Shown here in pieces: positions 10,318 to 21,784 of a stretch of 64,000 nt of DNA. Every line of letters begins with the position of its first letter. Within the stretch, counting starts at the first letter, position 1. The position numbers and the translations under genes were made by a program. This DNA is from Sarocladium kiliense (lineage: Eukaryota; Ascomycota; Sordariomycetes; Hypocreales; Sarocladiaceae), in assembly GCA_030734395.1 (NCBI GenBank), contig JAUZTG010000003.1, forward strand, positions 1,116,001-1,180,000, in the 5' to 3' direction. The notes beneath the pieces were generated by a model that was given only the letters and a program-made list of their open reading frames with translations, searched no databases and was not told the DNA's origin.

Positions 10318-11464
10318 GGTGCTCTCAGCACCTTGATAGTGTACGGTATATCATAAGCCCATAGGAATCAACTCACGAGACAATGCCAAGGTTTAGTCGA
10401 ATATTAAGGGATCAATTTAGCATCTCATACAGTACACAATGTAGTTCAGTTGACTACAAAATGCGAAGACCAGTTACAGTGACCCTAGAATGGAAGGTTT
10501 CGGTGATTTGTATAGTCCTCCTGCAGTAACAATATATCGACCGAGCTGATATTTCTCCTCGATTTTAGTTGACCAAGCTGGCTGTTGATTACTGTAACGG
10601 AACACCGTTTCGGCGTCTTCTGCGTTAGCTGGATTGGACCTTCTGTTATTTTAGAATGTACATCTTGGCGTTGCAAAACGCTATTAAACACGCTTTTTAG
10701 CAAACTCAGTACTATTAATAAGTTTATAAATCTGGATCAGTAATTGAATATATGGAAATAATCATTTACACAGCATCCGGAGGCTTAGAGACTTGCTAGT
10801 GGTCTTGCAGCGTGGTGAGGCAGAATATTGTTTATCTAGGTTGCTGTTTACTACTAGTAATTACTTTTTATATCCGTCGTGAAGTCGAAACGTATTCAAG
10901 TAGGGAGACTGCGATTTAATAAGTGGTAAAGCGGTTTATTATTAATTTCAAGCTATGAACCGGGACGACACCCTGAACCTGCCCTAAATAGCCAGCCACT
11001 ACTCCCGACGTTGACGGCCTATAGACTTCGCCTTGCTATACCTGCCGCCTATCCTAGCTTCCTATCATGGTCTCCGGACACCCTCGTCCCGAGGGACTCC
11101 TTGATCATGCTAAATGTCTCGTACCTTTCGGTGTGTGGGTCCTTGACTTTTCTATCAGTGTTTTAGCGTGTACGAACAGTTGATGCCTCAGCTCTATACA
11201 TGAAAACAAGGAACTAGGCTCTTGCTTGGGCTTGTAGTAGGTACATTGTATTGTACCGTAAACTTAATATGCCTCGAAATGGTTATCCGGCTTCGTCTTT
11301 CTAATAGTCACAAGTATATATATCTGAAAGCGATACCCAGAATTGCGCTGACACAAGGACAATACTAACTGATGGATGAACCTCTCCGTCGCAACTCAAA
11401 CTGGAGCCTCTTCTCCTCCAGCCGCCGCAAGCACCTCTCTTATTATCCTGATATTCCCCGGGGT
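10318..11464. other. Intergenic, moderately AT-rich
   Basis: Contains stop-rich, fairly AT-rich sequence with no supportable gene. A GC-richer block at about 10960–11110 stands out from its surroundings and may be an old insertion, but it has no recognisable ends. Confidence 0.4.
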
Positions 11465-12334
11465 TTAGTCAATGACGCTGGAACGTGGATATACCATCGC
11501 AGGAGTCAAAAGCCTGGTATCCCGCGCCAGAACATCAGCGCCATTATCTATCAGAACCTGAACCATCGCCGTACAGCCATGTTCTGCAGCCCAGTGCAGC
11601 AGGGTCATATTCCTTCCTTGGTCGTCCCATGATCGGTGCAATTTAGAACGGCCATGCCATTGGGTATCAGTGGGAATCGGTTCTAGTGCGTTGATGCCGT
11701 TCGACTGCTGCAACAGCTGATTTGTCAGCCCAATGATTTTCGGAGATATGCGAGTGTCCTTGTGCAGACCAAGAACATGCAATGGTGTCCAACCACCATC
11801 TGCGACTACGGAAGCATCGGCACCGTATTCTAATAGTAGTCTTGCCGTGCGGGTTGCTTGAAAGATGGTCTTGTAATCTAGACGCTCCTCGGGACGACGG
11901 TCGGGAGCAAGAGCAAACATCAAGGGTGTCCATCCAGTAGTAGTCCGCTGGTTAACGTCCGGGCTGTGCGAGAGCAGCACTTTGAGGATATCGGTCTTAC
12001 CGCCTAGAGCCGCAAAGTGCAAAAGGGTCTCCTTAAGATCATTCTGCACGTTGAAAGCCACGTGAAGACCCGGGCAAGACGATAGGAAAAGATCAAAAAG
12101 ATAGCTGTTCGATCCACAAGCGGCTTCATGCAAAGGGGTGGTTCCATCTTTGGCGCTTGGGAGAACAGCAGATGCTCTGTATTGCAGAAGCAGGCGCACA
12201 GCTGTCTCATTCAGAGCCTCAGTCATCTCCATCGATTTTAGACCAGAAACCATAGACGCTATATGATGCAACGCGGTACGGCCGTTTTGAGACCTTTTGT
12301 TGGGGTCAGCGCCGGCTTCTAAGAGAACCTTCAC
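11465..12334 (-). pseudogene. Ankyrin-repeat protein fragment
   Basis: The roughly 289-residue open frame contains five or six ankyrin repeats: VKVLLEAGADPNKRSQNGRT, DGTTPLHEAACG, KETLLHFAALGGKTDILKVL, TGWTPLMFAL, GGWTPLHVLGLH and MTLLHWAAEHGCTAMVQVL. The repeats are intact and continuous, and the frame ends in a normal stop. At the 5' side it starts in mid-repeat with an in-frame TAG just upstream and no suitable ATG. Either an upstream exon joins at the GTTAG acceptor-like site or the gene has lost its N-terminal part. No NACHT, HET or other partner domain is visible upstream. Ankyrin repeats bind proteins, and the partner is unknown. Confidence 0.7.
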
Positions 12335-12803
12335 AGCGCGTTCACCGATGGTCTAACGAAGACTGACTGGCCGTTCTGCTTTACCCTGATAATTGATGCA
12401 TCACCCTTTATCCTACGTGGCATTTCTTTCAGTTGACTTGATTAGAGGAGAACAGGCAGAGGAAGGAAACAGAATTTTGCGCCGTAGAGCTTGCGCTTGA
12501 GCAGGCTGCGACTTCCACACATATCTGTGCAGGCCCTTAGTCAATCTAAGTGAGTGCCATGAGTCTCTAAAATTCATTGAAAGCATTAAAAGCTAGTTTG
12601 GCTGGTACTCCGCAAATAAGAAGTTGCAAAAACGCAATAACGTAGCCGTTCAGACTGCAGCGCGCTCGCTTGTGATCCTCCACAGAAACAAAGGTCATCC
12701 TATACGAGACGACAAATAACAAGACAAGAGACAAATGAATGGAATATGAGACAAGCCACGCTCTCAAGCCCTCAACCAACGCATCCTGAGCTCTCGGCCC
12801 ACC
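12335..12803. other. Spacer between ankyrin fragment and collar gene
   Basis: No gene is seen. It holds the 3' flank of the collar gene and the broken 5' flank of the ankyrin fragment. Confidence 0.4.
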
Positions 12804-14445
12804 TCAGGATGCTCGAATGTAATACTCAACGACGACAGTGTTAGGAATCGTCTCGTCATCCCATTGTGCCTGGAGTTGGAACGTCTGCGGTCCACTCGCT
12901 GCAGCCGACTTGTTTGTCGTGCCACTCCCCATATTCGTGGTCTTCGCATTCTTAACCGTCTCTTTCGGATACTGGAAGTTATTGATCCTGGATCCATTCG
13001 GCCGTGCCGTCGAGCATCGCTGATACGACCCAGGACCTTTCGTGGAACCCCCAGAGGTGAGAGCCCATCGGCTCGCCCACTCCGGGTCGCCATTCTTCGC
13101 AGAGCCGTTGATATCTGCGCCACGGAGGAACCAGCCGATGAGGTTGGGAAGGTTGAATTCCTCTCCCTGGGATGAACCCCCCCACGTTGTGCCGATGGCT
13201 TCGTACAGGGCTGGAAAGGCTGACTTAAGCCTGGCACCACCATCGCATCTGAGCCAGACAGAGTCACTCAAGGCTGTTTTGGGGACACCAGGAACTGCGA
13301 TAATGCCACCCACGGGGAAAATGGACGGAAGAATGTCTTTCCTCGGGTCGACGGAATTAATGTAAAAGTGCACTGCCGCGTTGACGGGTCGAGACTCAAA
13401 GTCACCTCCGCTCCAGGTCTGCGCGTCCGTATAGCTCTCGGCGCTGATGTTCCTGTTATTAGGAGTCGCATCATACTTGTACACCGACTTCCATTGCTTG
13501 GACCAATAAGACAGCGTCACGTTCGGCGCTCTCAAGGCCGTCGCTGTGCCCTGCCATGTTCCTAGACCGGTGGTGTTGGTGTTTGGCGCACTGTTCCGGG
13601 TGCCAAAGTCTGGATCGTTCTCACCAGAGAGGTCAACTCCTCTAATGAACTTGCCTCGAAGATCCGGTGGGAACCATTTCGCATCAGTCTTGTTGCTCGG
13701 GATAGTGAACGTGTCACCAACGACATCCTCTATGTCAGAGGTCTTTGAGCTGGTGTCGACTGATACTCCGTTACAGCGAATGAAGCTAGGGTAGGCATTG
13801 GCAGGTGTCTGTGAGTCCGAACCTGCAAAAGGGATGATGCCACCGACGGGGAGGTCGTCCTTGGCCTTGTTCTTGACTGTAGGTACAAAGCGCTTGACCT
13901 TGATGATCCAGTATAGTGCCAGATTCACGGGCCTGGTCTCGGCATCGCTGGCGATCTGGTTGACCTGAGCGTGGTTGTCGTACCAGTCAATGACTCGAGT
14001 TTCGGCTGCGCCAGCCTTGTTTGTCGCGTGCCAGTCAGTGGCCATCATGTCGACAGTCACATAAATACCACGTTGAGGTCGAGCCGTCTTCCATGGCAAT
14101 ACCATGCCCGGGTTCCGGGACTGAGCAGGGTCACTTCCTAGATAGCACGACAAGAGCAATATTCAGCAATTATTCGCTTTGCACACAGACTATCTTATAG
14201 ATGTGGCTTGCACAGTGTGACTCACCTCGAAGAAACCGTCCTTGGAGGTCAGGAACTCTGAACGAATTGCCGCTACCTCCATTGGCATTCCCGATTGCCG
14301 CATAGAGATCCGGAAAGTCTGCGACAGAAAGTTCACTGCCGTCACAGAGACGCCATTCCGATGGAAGTGGCTTGAGTTCACCAGCATAGGCGACGATTGC
14401 TCCTACAGGGATGCCTCCAGATAAGGGCGTTGTAGTGTTTGTCAT
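12804..14445 (-). CDS. Triple phage-type tail-collar domain protein
   Basis: Two exons on the minus strand: 14445–14226 and 14137–12804, with an 88-nt intron (GTGAGT…CTAG). The product has 517 residues. Three collar units are visible: about residues 9–73 (IPVGAIVAYAG, RLCDGSEL, FPDLYAAIG, FRVPDLQGRFLRG), 170–240 (LPVGGIIPFAG, FIRCNGVSV, PPDLRGKFIRG) and 346–413 (FPVGGIIAVPG, WLRCDGG, FPALYEAIGTTWGG, FNLPNLIGWFLRG). Each is followed by the strand typical of tail-fibre C-termini (ETRPVNLALYWIIKV, ESRPVNAAVHFYI, IPNTVVVEYYIRA). In bacteria and phages this domain forms trimeric fibre tips or secreted 'microcystin-dependent' proteins. There is no signal peptide. The fungal-type intron argues that the gene is resident, not contamination. 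It is divergent from the large gene at 15418. The function in a fungus is unknown. Confidence 0.88.
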
Positions 14446-15417
14446 GGTGACGCAGATAAGAAACGCTGAGGGCTTAAAGGAAGAACCACGTAGACCTGAG
14501 ATAGTTCGAAGATTTATATAAATGGTAGAGTGCTGTCAGTAATTGCTGTGTCAATCGGAAACGAGACTGGAATTACGTCTGCTATTTATGTGAAAAGGAC
14601 CTTCACAGCATGCCTTGGACCTTCACCGCATACCTTTTCCAAAGATGCTCATAAACTTCTATCAGTCCAGTTCTCGTCAAAGTCTATAAGTGAGCCAGTT
14701 TTGGGCTCATCGTATACACCATCAGGACAGTCTATTGCGACACTGGCGCGATCTAGGCGATTCCATGTAAGCCAGCTATGCCGAGCTGAAGGGAGCTTAC
14801 ATCGAAGCTACAGGTCGGTCCGTCTGTCTGTATACAGCAGCCAGCCACAGGGTCCCATGCTTCGAAAGTCCAGGGGACCCCGCAGCTGTCGTATGGAAGC
14901 CTGATGCTACGCTGATGAGGCCAAGAAAATCTTTCAGTCGACCGTATTCGCTGGGACGACACGTGAACGCCTCCTAATCCATTGCCCAGGTAGCAGGTCA
15001 TTATTGTGGCTGCCTGATTGTTTCACCGGTGTAACGGGGTAGCTCGATCTGGTTCAGCCAGCTTTTAAAATGGGCTGGCCGATTTTGGGAAGCCTCTCGG
15101 CGGTGCCGCGATATGTATGGTTCGCCCAATCACTGCGGAGGAGAAAGAAAAGAGGCGTACACTAGTGCTTCATCACCATGATTTCTGGTCATCACTGAAG
15201 AACTGAATTGGCTAGCTGGGCCCTGTTGATCATCCGTAAGGCTGGCTGAATGCTGACATGCTTCATGTGCAAAGTCGATAGTCATATAGTCGACTCTAAG
15301 GAAGTCCAGGAGTGCAACCATGCGACCAAGCACTCTCGGCATTTGTAAGAACCTGCCATGCGAACCCTTTCCTCTCGCTGAGAAAGATAAAGGCTGATCA
15401 CCCGACAGTGCTTTAGC
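14446..15417. promoter_or_regulatory. Shared divergent intergenic region
   Basis: About 970 bases lie between the start codons of the collar gene (minus) and the large membrane-protein gene (plus). Small open frames here (for example 14530–14904) look like chance. Its position means it must hold both promoters, which makes co-regulation possible. No specific site is recognised. Confidence 0.45.
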
Positions 15418-18400
15418 ATGTACTTCGCCATCAAAGAAACCCTTCGGCCCCCCATAACTACTTGGTTATACTGGCACGCGCAATTGACAATGGAAGACTT
15501 CTGTGGTATCAAGGATCCGAAGAGCCGGAAGCCCAAAGTGTCGAATGCCTTCCAAGATATGCCTAGCTTGAGTGACTTCGACACCTTACTAACAACAGTC
15601 AAAATAATTCCAGGACTCCCTAGTGAGGGGAATCATTCAAGACAGAGCTATGCCACGTCATATACGGGAGACTCTGCATTAGTCTCCAGCACCAAGACCA
15701 TTATATACGGCATCAGTAAGTGACTTGTACGCGTTAGAGTCCGAAGAGTATCATAGCTAACAGTAATTGCCTGTACCAGATTCAGATCCTTGCTTTTTCA
15801 CAAGCGCCCAGACCTTTCTGACAACAACGGGCTTGCGTGCTATCAGCCCATCTGCCGCCCTTCGTCTAGACCCAGAATTAGGAACAGACATCGGGCAACT
15901 GCTCCCCGGTCACGTCCTACGCCGTCTCTCTATTGACAATAAGTCTTATGATGAGGTATCGATCGTGGAGATCTCCTCTCAGGAGACCTCAAAAGCTCTA
16001 CACAGCGTGCGTCTCCCAGAAAGGGAGACAACTTTCCACGCGAACAGGTACCTTGTCCGGGCCATTCGACCAAATCTTGAAGTCGTAAAGACTGCAGATG
16101 CAATTGCCCAATTTGGATCATCTAAGCGCTTGGAGGCATTGAAGGCGCTGCCGGAAGCTGCGCCATTCTTCCATGTGCTTGGTGATGGTGGTGTGGGAGC
16201 GGTGCTCGAGAAGGAGTTGCAGAAAGGTCAGTTACGACTTACCAACAAACCACAGCTCAAGGCCAATCCATGGAATATTCCGTTGAACAGGGTTCGAAGG
16301 ACCTGGGCTCTACAGTACACCGAAGACCAGAAGATGATGACACCAAAGGGGCCGCATGACTTACCACGGATCTCCGCGTTCGAAGGCGTCCTACATATTA
16401 ACGGGAACCCAATCCCTACAGCTCAAATAGACTGCTTGACCGGGACTATTAGCTGGTTGCGACCGATAGATGTCGGCCACTTTGAGCATGGAATTTTAAG
16501 AATCTTTGAGCATGGCATGGCCGGCGACGGGATCATTATACTTAGTCCGCACCAGGAGCTTGGAGACTTGGAACAGGGTCAAGGACTGATTAGGGCCCCA
16601 GTACGTGCCGTAAAGTGGCAGCCAGCTCGAAGCGAAAAGAACGGCTCCATCAGGTCACATCCATCATTATCAGCTAGCTCACAGACAGGCACCGCAGCAA
16701 CCATCTACAAGACTATGTCGAGCGTATCGAACGTGGCGGGCTCTGATCCAGGGGACGGAACCGACGATAGTTACGACATGATGATTGACCTCGAGCCCTG
16801 GGCCAAGGACCAAAGCCCCCCCGACAAGTTCTCTCGACCTGCAAGCTTCTGTTCCGCACAGCTCGGTGTCCAGAACATTGGCGGGGAGGATGGTATGAAC
16901 CTCCCTGTCATCAATGTCCCGATCTTAGACGCACTTCGCGAAGCCATCAATGAATCTGGTGACGGACTAGAGGTCGAAGAGCTTTACAACAGCACCCTGA
17001 ACCTCACAGGCCGATCGAAGCCTACGGGATCCGTGACGGTCATGAACGTGCCCCTCATTGTTGATCTTGCAGACTCGTATTCACCGGAGAACCCCTTCAA
17101 CCTGACATTTCAACAGGCCCTGGGCTCTGACATTGTATTGCCAATGCTGTTTCAAGAATTTCATGTCGAACTCACGGAGCATGGCCTGACTGGAGCTGCG
17201 TTTGCTTTTGATCCGGAGATGAGAGGTTGTAAGGGCCGACGGTAAGCAACATCTATCGCAGAGCTGCGCTATCTAAAGGAATGGTACAGCATGTGCATAG
17301 CTCCAGCATCTGATAACTGTGTTGCATTGCAGGTATCGAATCAGCTCTGCATTCAAGCTTGGGACTGCCTCAGAAACCGTAAAGACCCGGCTTGCTCTCT
17401 CAGGACTGGACACCGCTGCTGCAGGCAGTCCGGCTTTAGCATCTACTGAAAGGGTTCAATTAGATCGCTATTCTGTGGAGGATCTTTTGCACTTAGCAGA
17501 ATACAATGAAGGAAAGGTAATGATCGCCAGCGCCCATCGCCCACCTTCTGATCCCGGCATTGCTAATACTGATGTGGTAGATTCACTCCAAGACGCAGGA
17601 CCTGATTCGCAGCATGATGCTCTACCACTTGAAGCAAGAGGACCGTGTTGATATACTTGGAGTCACTGAGAGACCCAAAGACCTCTCATACCACCTTGCG
17701 GATGGCCTCGACCCAAGTCTTCGTAATTGGTTGAAGACTGTGTACGGCCCGGCGGTGGTCTGCCAGACAATTGCTCAAGCGAGTATAGCCACCAAATCGA
17801 GCTGGAGGCATCGCTTTAGTGCAGAAGAAGAGGCAAAAGTGTGGTACTTCTTTACTGGGAAGGTGATTCTCTTCCCATTTTTATATTGCCTTTGAACCGT
17901 AATCTCTGGCTGACAATGAATCACAGGGACCCCATTGCCTGTCTAGGTCAAAGGAATACAACCAAATCACGCAGCTTGCGTTTGAGAACGCTATGAGACT
18001 ACTCTATACGCGTCTTCAAGTATACCTGAACATGGGAGGCAGATACTGGGCACGTCGAACTCTTGCCTGCATCACACACCCCGCCGTACTGCGAGCACTG
18101 CGGCGGACCCCGGTCGAAGGAGTAAGTACTGCCAGAGACTTCCAGTACCATTGACATAGAAGGCTGATACTACATTCAAGGGCGTGAATTATTCCAATAA
18201 GTACATCAACATACTCAACTATTTGGATCGCAGTGGCACATACGCCAATGACTTCTACAACGCAGTCTATGATCACTCCATTTCCGAAGCTTTGAGCAAA
18301 CCATACATTGATGATTCTTCAGAGGGAGCTGAAAGTTCCGCGGAAATTGTTGAAGAGACATTCAAGAATCTTGCAATTGCTGTGATCAATGACTTGGATG

Positions 18401-20156
18401 AGTACGAGTTAACACCGGAAGTTCGAGCCGATCTTCTTGCCGACATCCGGAAAGCCGAGGCGGGTCTCGGCCTATCTGAAGATGGTACAGCTGAAGAGCG
18501 CATTCAAGCTATATTGGATAAGAACCCTACCCTCTTCACGCTCCTAGGCAAATCGATGAACTCACAAGACTTGGGAGAGATGAACGTGAAAGCTTCAGCC
18601 ATAGCTGGTCCACAAGTGGCGGCGTTTGCATCAAACTCAATAACTATGTCCGTCAAAGCCACGCCAACGACTGTGAAGCAGAGCAACTTAGGTGACAAAG
18701 GAACAACTGGTTATGCTTGGGCCCAGGCGAAATTCAAGGCTGTGCAGAACTTCATGGGAACAATAAGCGCCATGACGGCGCTGTCTGGCATTATGACTAT
18801 TGCAATGGTAAGTAATCTTGTCCTAGGAAAGCAGCGTGGCATCCGCTGATCCACCTTTCAACGTGATTTCAGGTGGGCTATCTGGTCCATTCGGCAAGTC
18901 TTGCCTTTACGGCATGGGACTTAAGCAACGACCTACAACGGAGTAATCTAGTCAATGGCTCGATTTCGACTGCCGTCTACGGAGTGGGCTACTCCCTTGA
19001 CACCTGGTTTGAGTGGAAGAAAGCGGTAGATGCAAACCAATGGAAGACTCTCTCGAGATGGAGGACTAAAAACGTGTTGGTGGCACGAAAGGTCGACTCA
19101 AGGGTTCTTCAAACTCTCACCTCAAAGCAGGTCAACCGGGGCATGGAAATCGTGGACCCTATCAAAGACGCGTTGAAGGAGTCTCTTGAGATATTCGATG
19201 ACCTAGTCAAGCCCCAGAAGGAAACCGCGAAACTTGTTCTTGCCAAGCTGGAAAGGACATACAACTTGGGAAGCAAAATAGTGGCTGGAGTGGCCATTCT
19301 GTTGTGCGTCGCACTCGTGGTAACTATGTCCCTCGATCTCAAAGATCAATGGAGCAGCCTGAACGCCTGGGGCCAGGCGACAAGTATCATCAACATCACT
19401 ATCACTGCGCTGAGCATCGTGTTCAACCCGCTCGCAGTCCAGTTCTTTGTTTGGATCGGTTTGTTCGGTACAGCTTCAGCCGCCAACTTTGCGTTGCCAA
19501 TGGTCGGGACAGTTCTGGCAATCATCGGGATCATCATCGCACTATTGTGTATGGTGTTCCAGACGAGCAAGCCGCCGGCGCCACCACCATTAACCCCTGT
19601 GGAAGCCTTCATCATCGGCCCAGGTCGGGATCTTATCGGAAAATGGCGGAAGCAGCCAGATCCAAAATTAACTTATAAGATCACCCCTTCCACTCTGCCG
19701 AGCAACCGTGCGACGGTTTTGACCGTCACTGGTGAGAACAGGTTCACTAGGAGCGTGGGCAGTGGGGTGAGGCTGCGAAGTATAACTTTCACCTTCTTGG
19801 CCGGCCCTGCGGAGGGCAGCATGTTCAGTAATCTCAACTTCAAGATTGTTGACCGCAGCGCTATTCGGAAAAACGATTCGGGAAACATTTATGTTAGCAG
19901 AGGTGACGGCGTGGTAGCATCGCTGGAGACGGAGAGCCGGGACGGCGGGAAATCGGCATCTATGTCCGTGACTCTCAAAGCCAACGTGAGAGAAGATGAG
20001 GAGAACGACATGAAGATTGTCTACGGTGCCTTGCTTAGTCTGACGATCTCTGGGGTTGCGAGGGCTGGATCTGGTTCTGCCGTGCTTGACATTGTCGAGG
20101 ATTCCGTGAGTGATGATGACCAGAGCGCAGTTTTCCCAGTCATCCAGATAGTTTAG
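15418..20156 (+). CDS. Large protein of unknown function with C-terminal membrane segments
   Basis: Seven exons splice in frame: 15418–15715, 15780–17241, 17333–17516, 17581–17862, 17927–18121, 18181–18807 and 18873–20156, giving 1443 residues. All introns are GT–AG and 54–91 nt. There is no signal peptide. Residues 1–590 are mixed and soluble-looking (for example FEGVLHINGNPIPTAQIDCL), with a Ser-rich linker after about residue 390. Residues 590–1000 are mostly helical. Hydrophobic segments lie near 1000–1030, 1152–1170, 1186–1216 and 1226–1246, the last ending at a proline-rich hinge (KPPAPPPL). The last 190 residues look like a β-sandwich with many alternating polar/hydrophobic strands. 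I recognise no family. The architecture (soluble head, helical middle, hydrophobic hairpins, β tail) would fit a membrane-associated or membrane-inserting protein, which is inference. The first ATG is the least certain part. Confidence 0.8.
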
Positions 20157-20643
20157 TTTCATTCTTAATTACTTCATTGACTGACCCCTGCGCCGTTGTA
20201 AGGCATATTGTGAGGGTTGCCAGGCTAGCATTGTTGCCACCCAATGCTGTCTTATTGCGTCCCGCTGCTGTCAAGGCAAAGTGGGGGTCTTTTTAGAAGG
20301 CCAGTTCTTGGGATATTCAACATAGCCCCGTGACCTTTAAATTTGGCACGTATGTTGGTGGTAATGTCACAGGCCGTGTGGTGGATAGTAAGTGGGTTGA
20401 GGCAGTGAATTTGGGGCGGAGGGTGGTATGAAGATGAGGATCTCATCCTTTCTTTCTCCCTCGCGATTGGCAACTATTATTTTCGACTATGCATATTTTT
20501 CAATTACGCATCGTCACCTGTGTCTCGTCTGTACATCCTGGAAAGACAATTTTTGCTGAAGCTTTCATTCTAAGAGGACATCGCAAACATCTTTTATGCA
20601 AGACGGCGCCTGGGCGATACGAACTGTGCGCAATTGCCAATCA
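20157..20643. other. Spacer between convergent genes
   Basis: No gene is seen. It should hold the 3' ends of the large gene and of the small minus-strand gene. Confidence 0.4.
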
Positions 20644-21042
20644 TCACCGAAGGGAGACTCCTCCGTCCTCAGTGTCCTCCTGGGAAGGATTGATCCAATC
20701 TCTCGGGTTCAGTTCACATTTGTTGAAGATTTTGAACTCGAAGCCGGCTTCGCGAATCCTAAAGGACTTACCGTAGAAGGTAAGTTCGCCGACGGCCTCC
20801 GTCACCGCAGTACTCACATAAAGTACGCGGGAGCCGGTGGGCTGGCGCCGGGGAACGAGGCGGACCCAGATTGCGCGATCGAAGTCGGCATGATTCTGGG
20901 TCAGCAGAGGCTGCCATCCGCCAGGGTACACCGTGTGACGGGTTCTCCAGCAGGAATATGCAAAGTCACCGTATAGAAGATTAACCTCTTGGGCCCAGGG
21001 GGTTCGCGGCTTCTGCCAGGGAGTTGCGGTTGCGTTTGACAT
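20644..21042 (-). CDS. Small orphan protein, 132 residues
   Basis: The ATG at 21042 starts MSNATATPWQKPRTPWAQEV. The frame extends further upstream without a convincing earlier start. The middle has NLLYGDFAYSCWRTRHTVYPGGW and a repeated aromatic/β pattern, and the end is acidic (QEDTEDGG). There is no signal peptide or membrane segment. It is unlike any family I know and is convergent with the large gene, so it may belong to the same accessory block. Confidence 0.5.
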   Translation of the reverse strand: MSNATATPWQKPRTPWAQEVNLLYGDFAYSCWRTRHTVYPGGWQPLLTQNHADFDRAIWVRLVPRRQPTGSRVLYVSTAVTEAVGELTFYGKSFRIREAGFEFKIFNKCELNPRDWINPSQEDTEDGGVSLR

Positions 21043-21650
21043 CTTGACTGATGTCGCTGTAGCTTCGTAGATGAGGCTGCAGGGTGTGTGTGAGTAGGTG
21101 GTTGGGTAGATAGGATAACTTACCTGTGAGGTTGCGATTATGACGAATATCGGAAACGAAAGTCCAGGAGACATGGGAGGCGTCTTAAAGACTTTGCGCG
21201 AGGGTAGAGTGAAAGGACCATTTCTTTCAAACCTTGACTGGAGCACATCGTATTCGTGGTCTTTGACAGACTCGATGCTCTGAGGTTCATGATTGAGAAA
21301 GACCTTCCTTTAGGAGAGATGCAAGGGTTTGAATGGCATTGCGAGTCGGCTGGGATCTGAAGCAAGCAAATCTCAAGCATAATGGGCGGACGAAACTTGC
21401 AGCTTCCCGTGGACAGCTTTGTGGGCTGCTCAAGGCCGCATCATCATGTCTTTCTGTGAGTTGTTAACTGTGCCCGCCTACCAAGCGGTTACAGTAGTTT
21501 TAGCTCCACGGTCGCCATGCGCAGAGCCATGAGCAAAACAAATGAATGACTTCATTCTTTCGAGCGAATATGGAGGCCGCGCTCGAGTCGGTTAAACTGG
21601 TCAGGATCATAGGATGTTCTAAGCGCGCCCGTCTTCAACAATAAGAACCC
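21043..21650. other. Intergenic upstream of tRNA
   Basis: No gene is seen on either strand. Confidence 0.4.
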
Positions 21651-21734
21651 GCCCGGTTAGCTCAATCGGTAGAGCGTCAGACTCTTACGAGTACTGCGAT
21701 CTGAAGGCTGCGGGTTCGACCCCCGCATCGGGCT
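21651..21734 (+). tRNA. tRNA-Lys (CTT) with 11-nt intron
   Basis: The cloverleaf folds fully: acceptor GCCCGGT with ATCGGGC (one G·U), D arm GCTC/GAGC, anticodon stem TCAGA/TCTGA, loop C-T-CTT-A-A, and T arm GCGGG-TTCGACC-CCCGC. The 11-base intron CGAGTACTGCG sits one base 3' of the anticodon, the canonical nuclear tRNA intron position. Mature length is 73 nt before CCA. It decodes AAG. Confidence 0.95.
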
Positions 21735-21771
21735 ATTCCTATAATGCAAACGATTGATAACCGTTCTTCTC

Positions 21772-21784
21772 TTTTTTTTTTTTT
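21772..21784 (+). terminator. RNA polymerase III terminator (T-run)
   Basis: An uninterrupted run of 13 T begins 38 bases after the tRNA and is the expected Pol III stop signal. Confidence 0.8.

Noticed and set aside
14530..15001. Frames on both strands in the divergent spacer, considered as a fourth collar unit
   Set aside because: The minus-strand MTCYLGNGLGG start is faintly like the gene's own CYLGSDPAQ, but no VGxII, LCDG or FLRG motifs follow.
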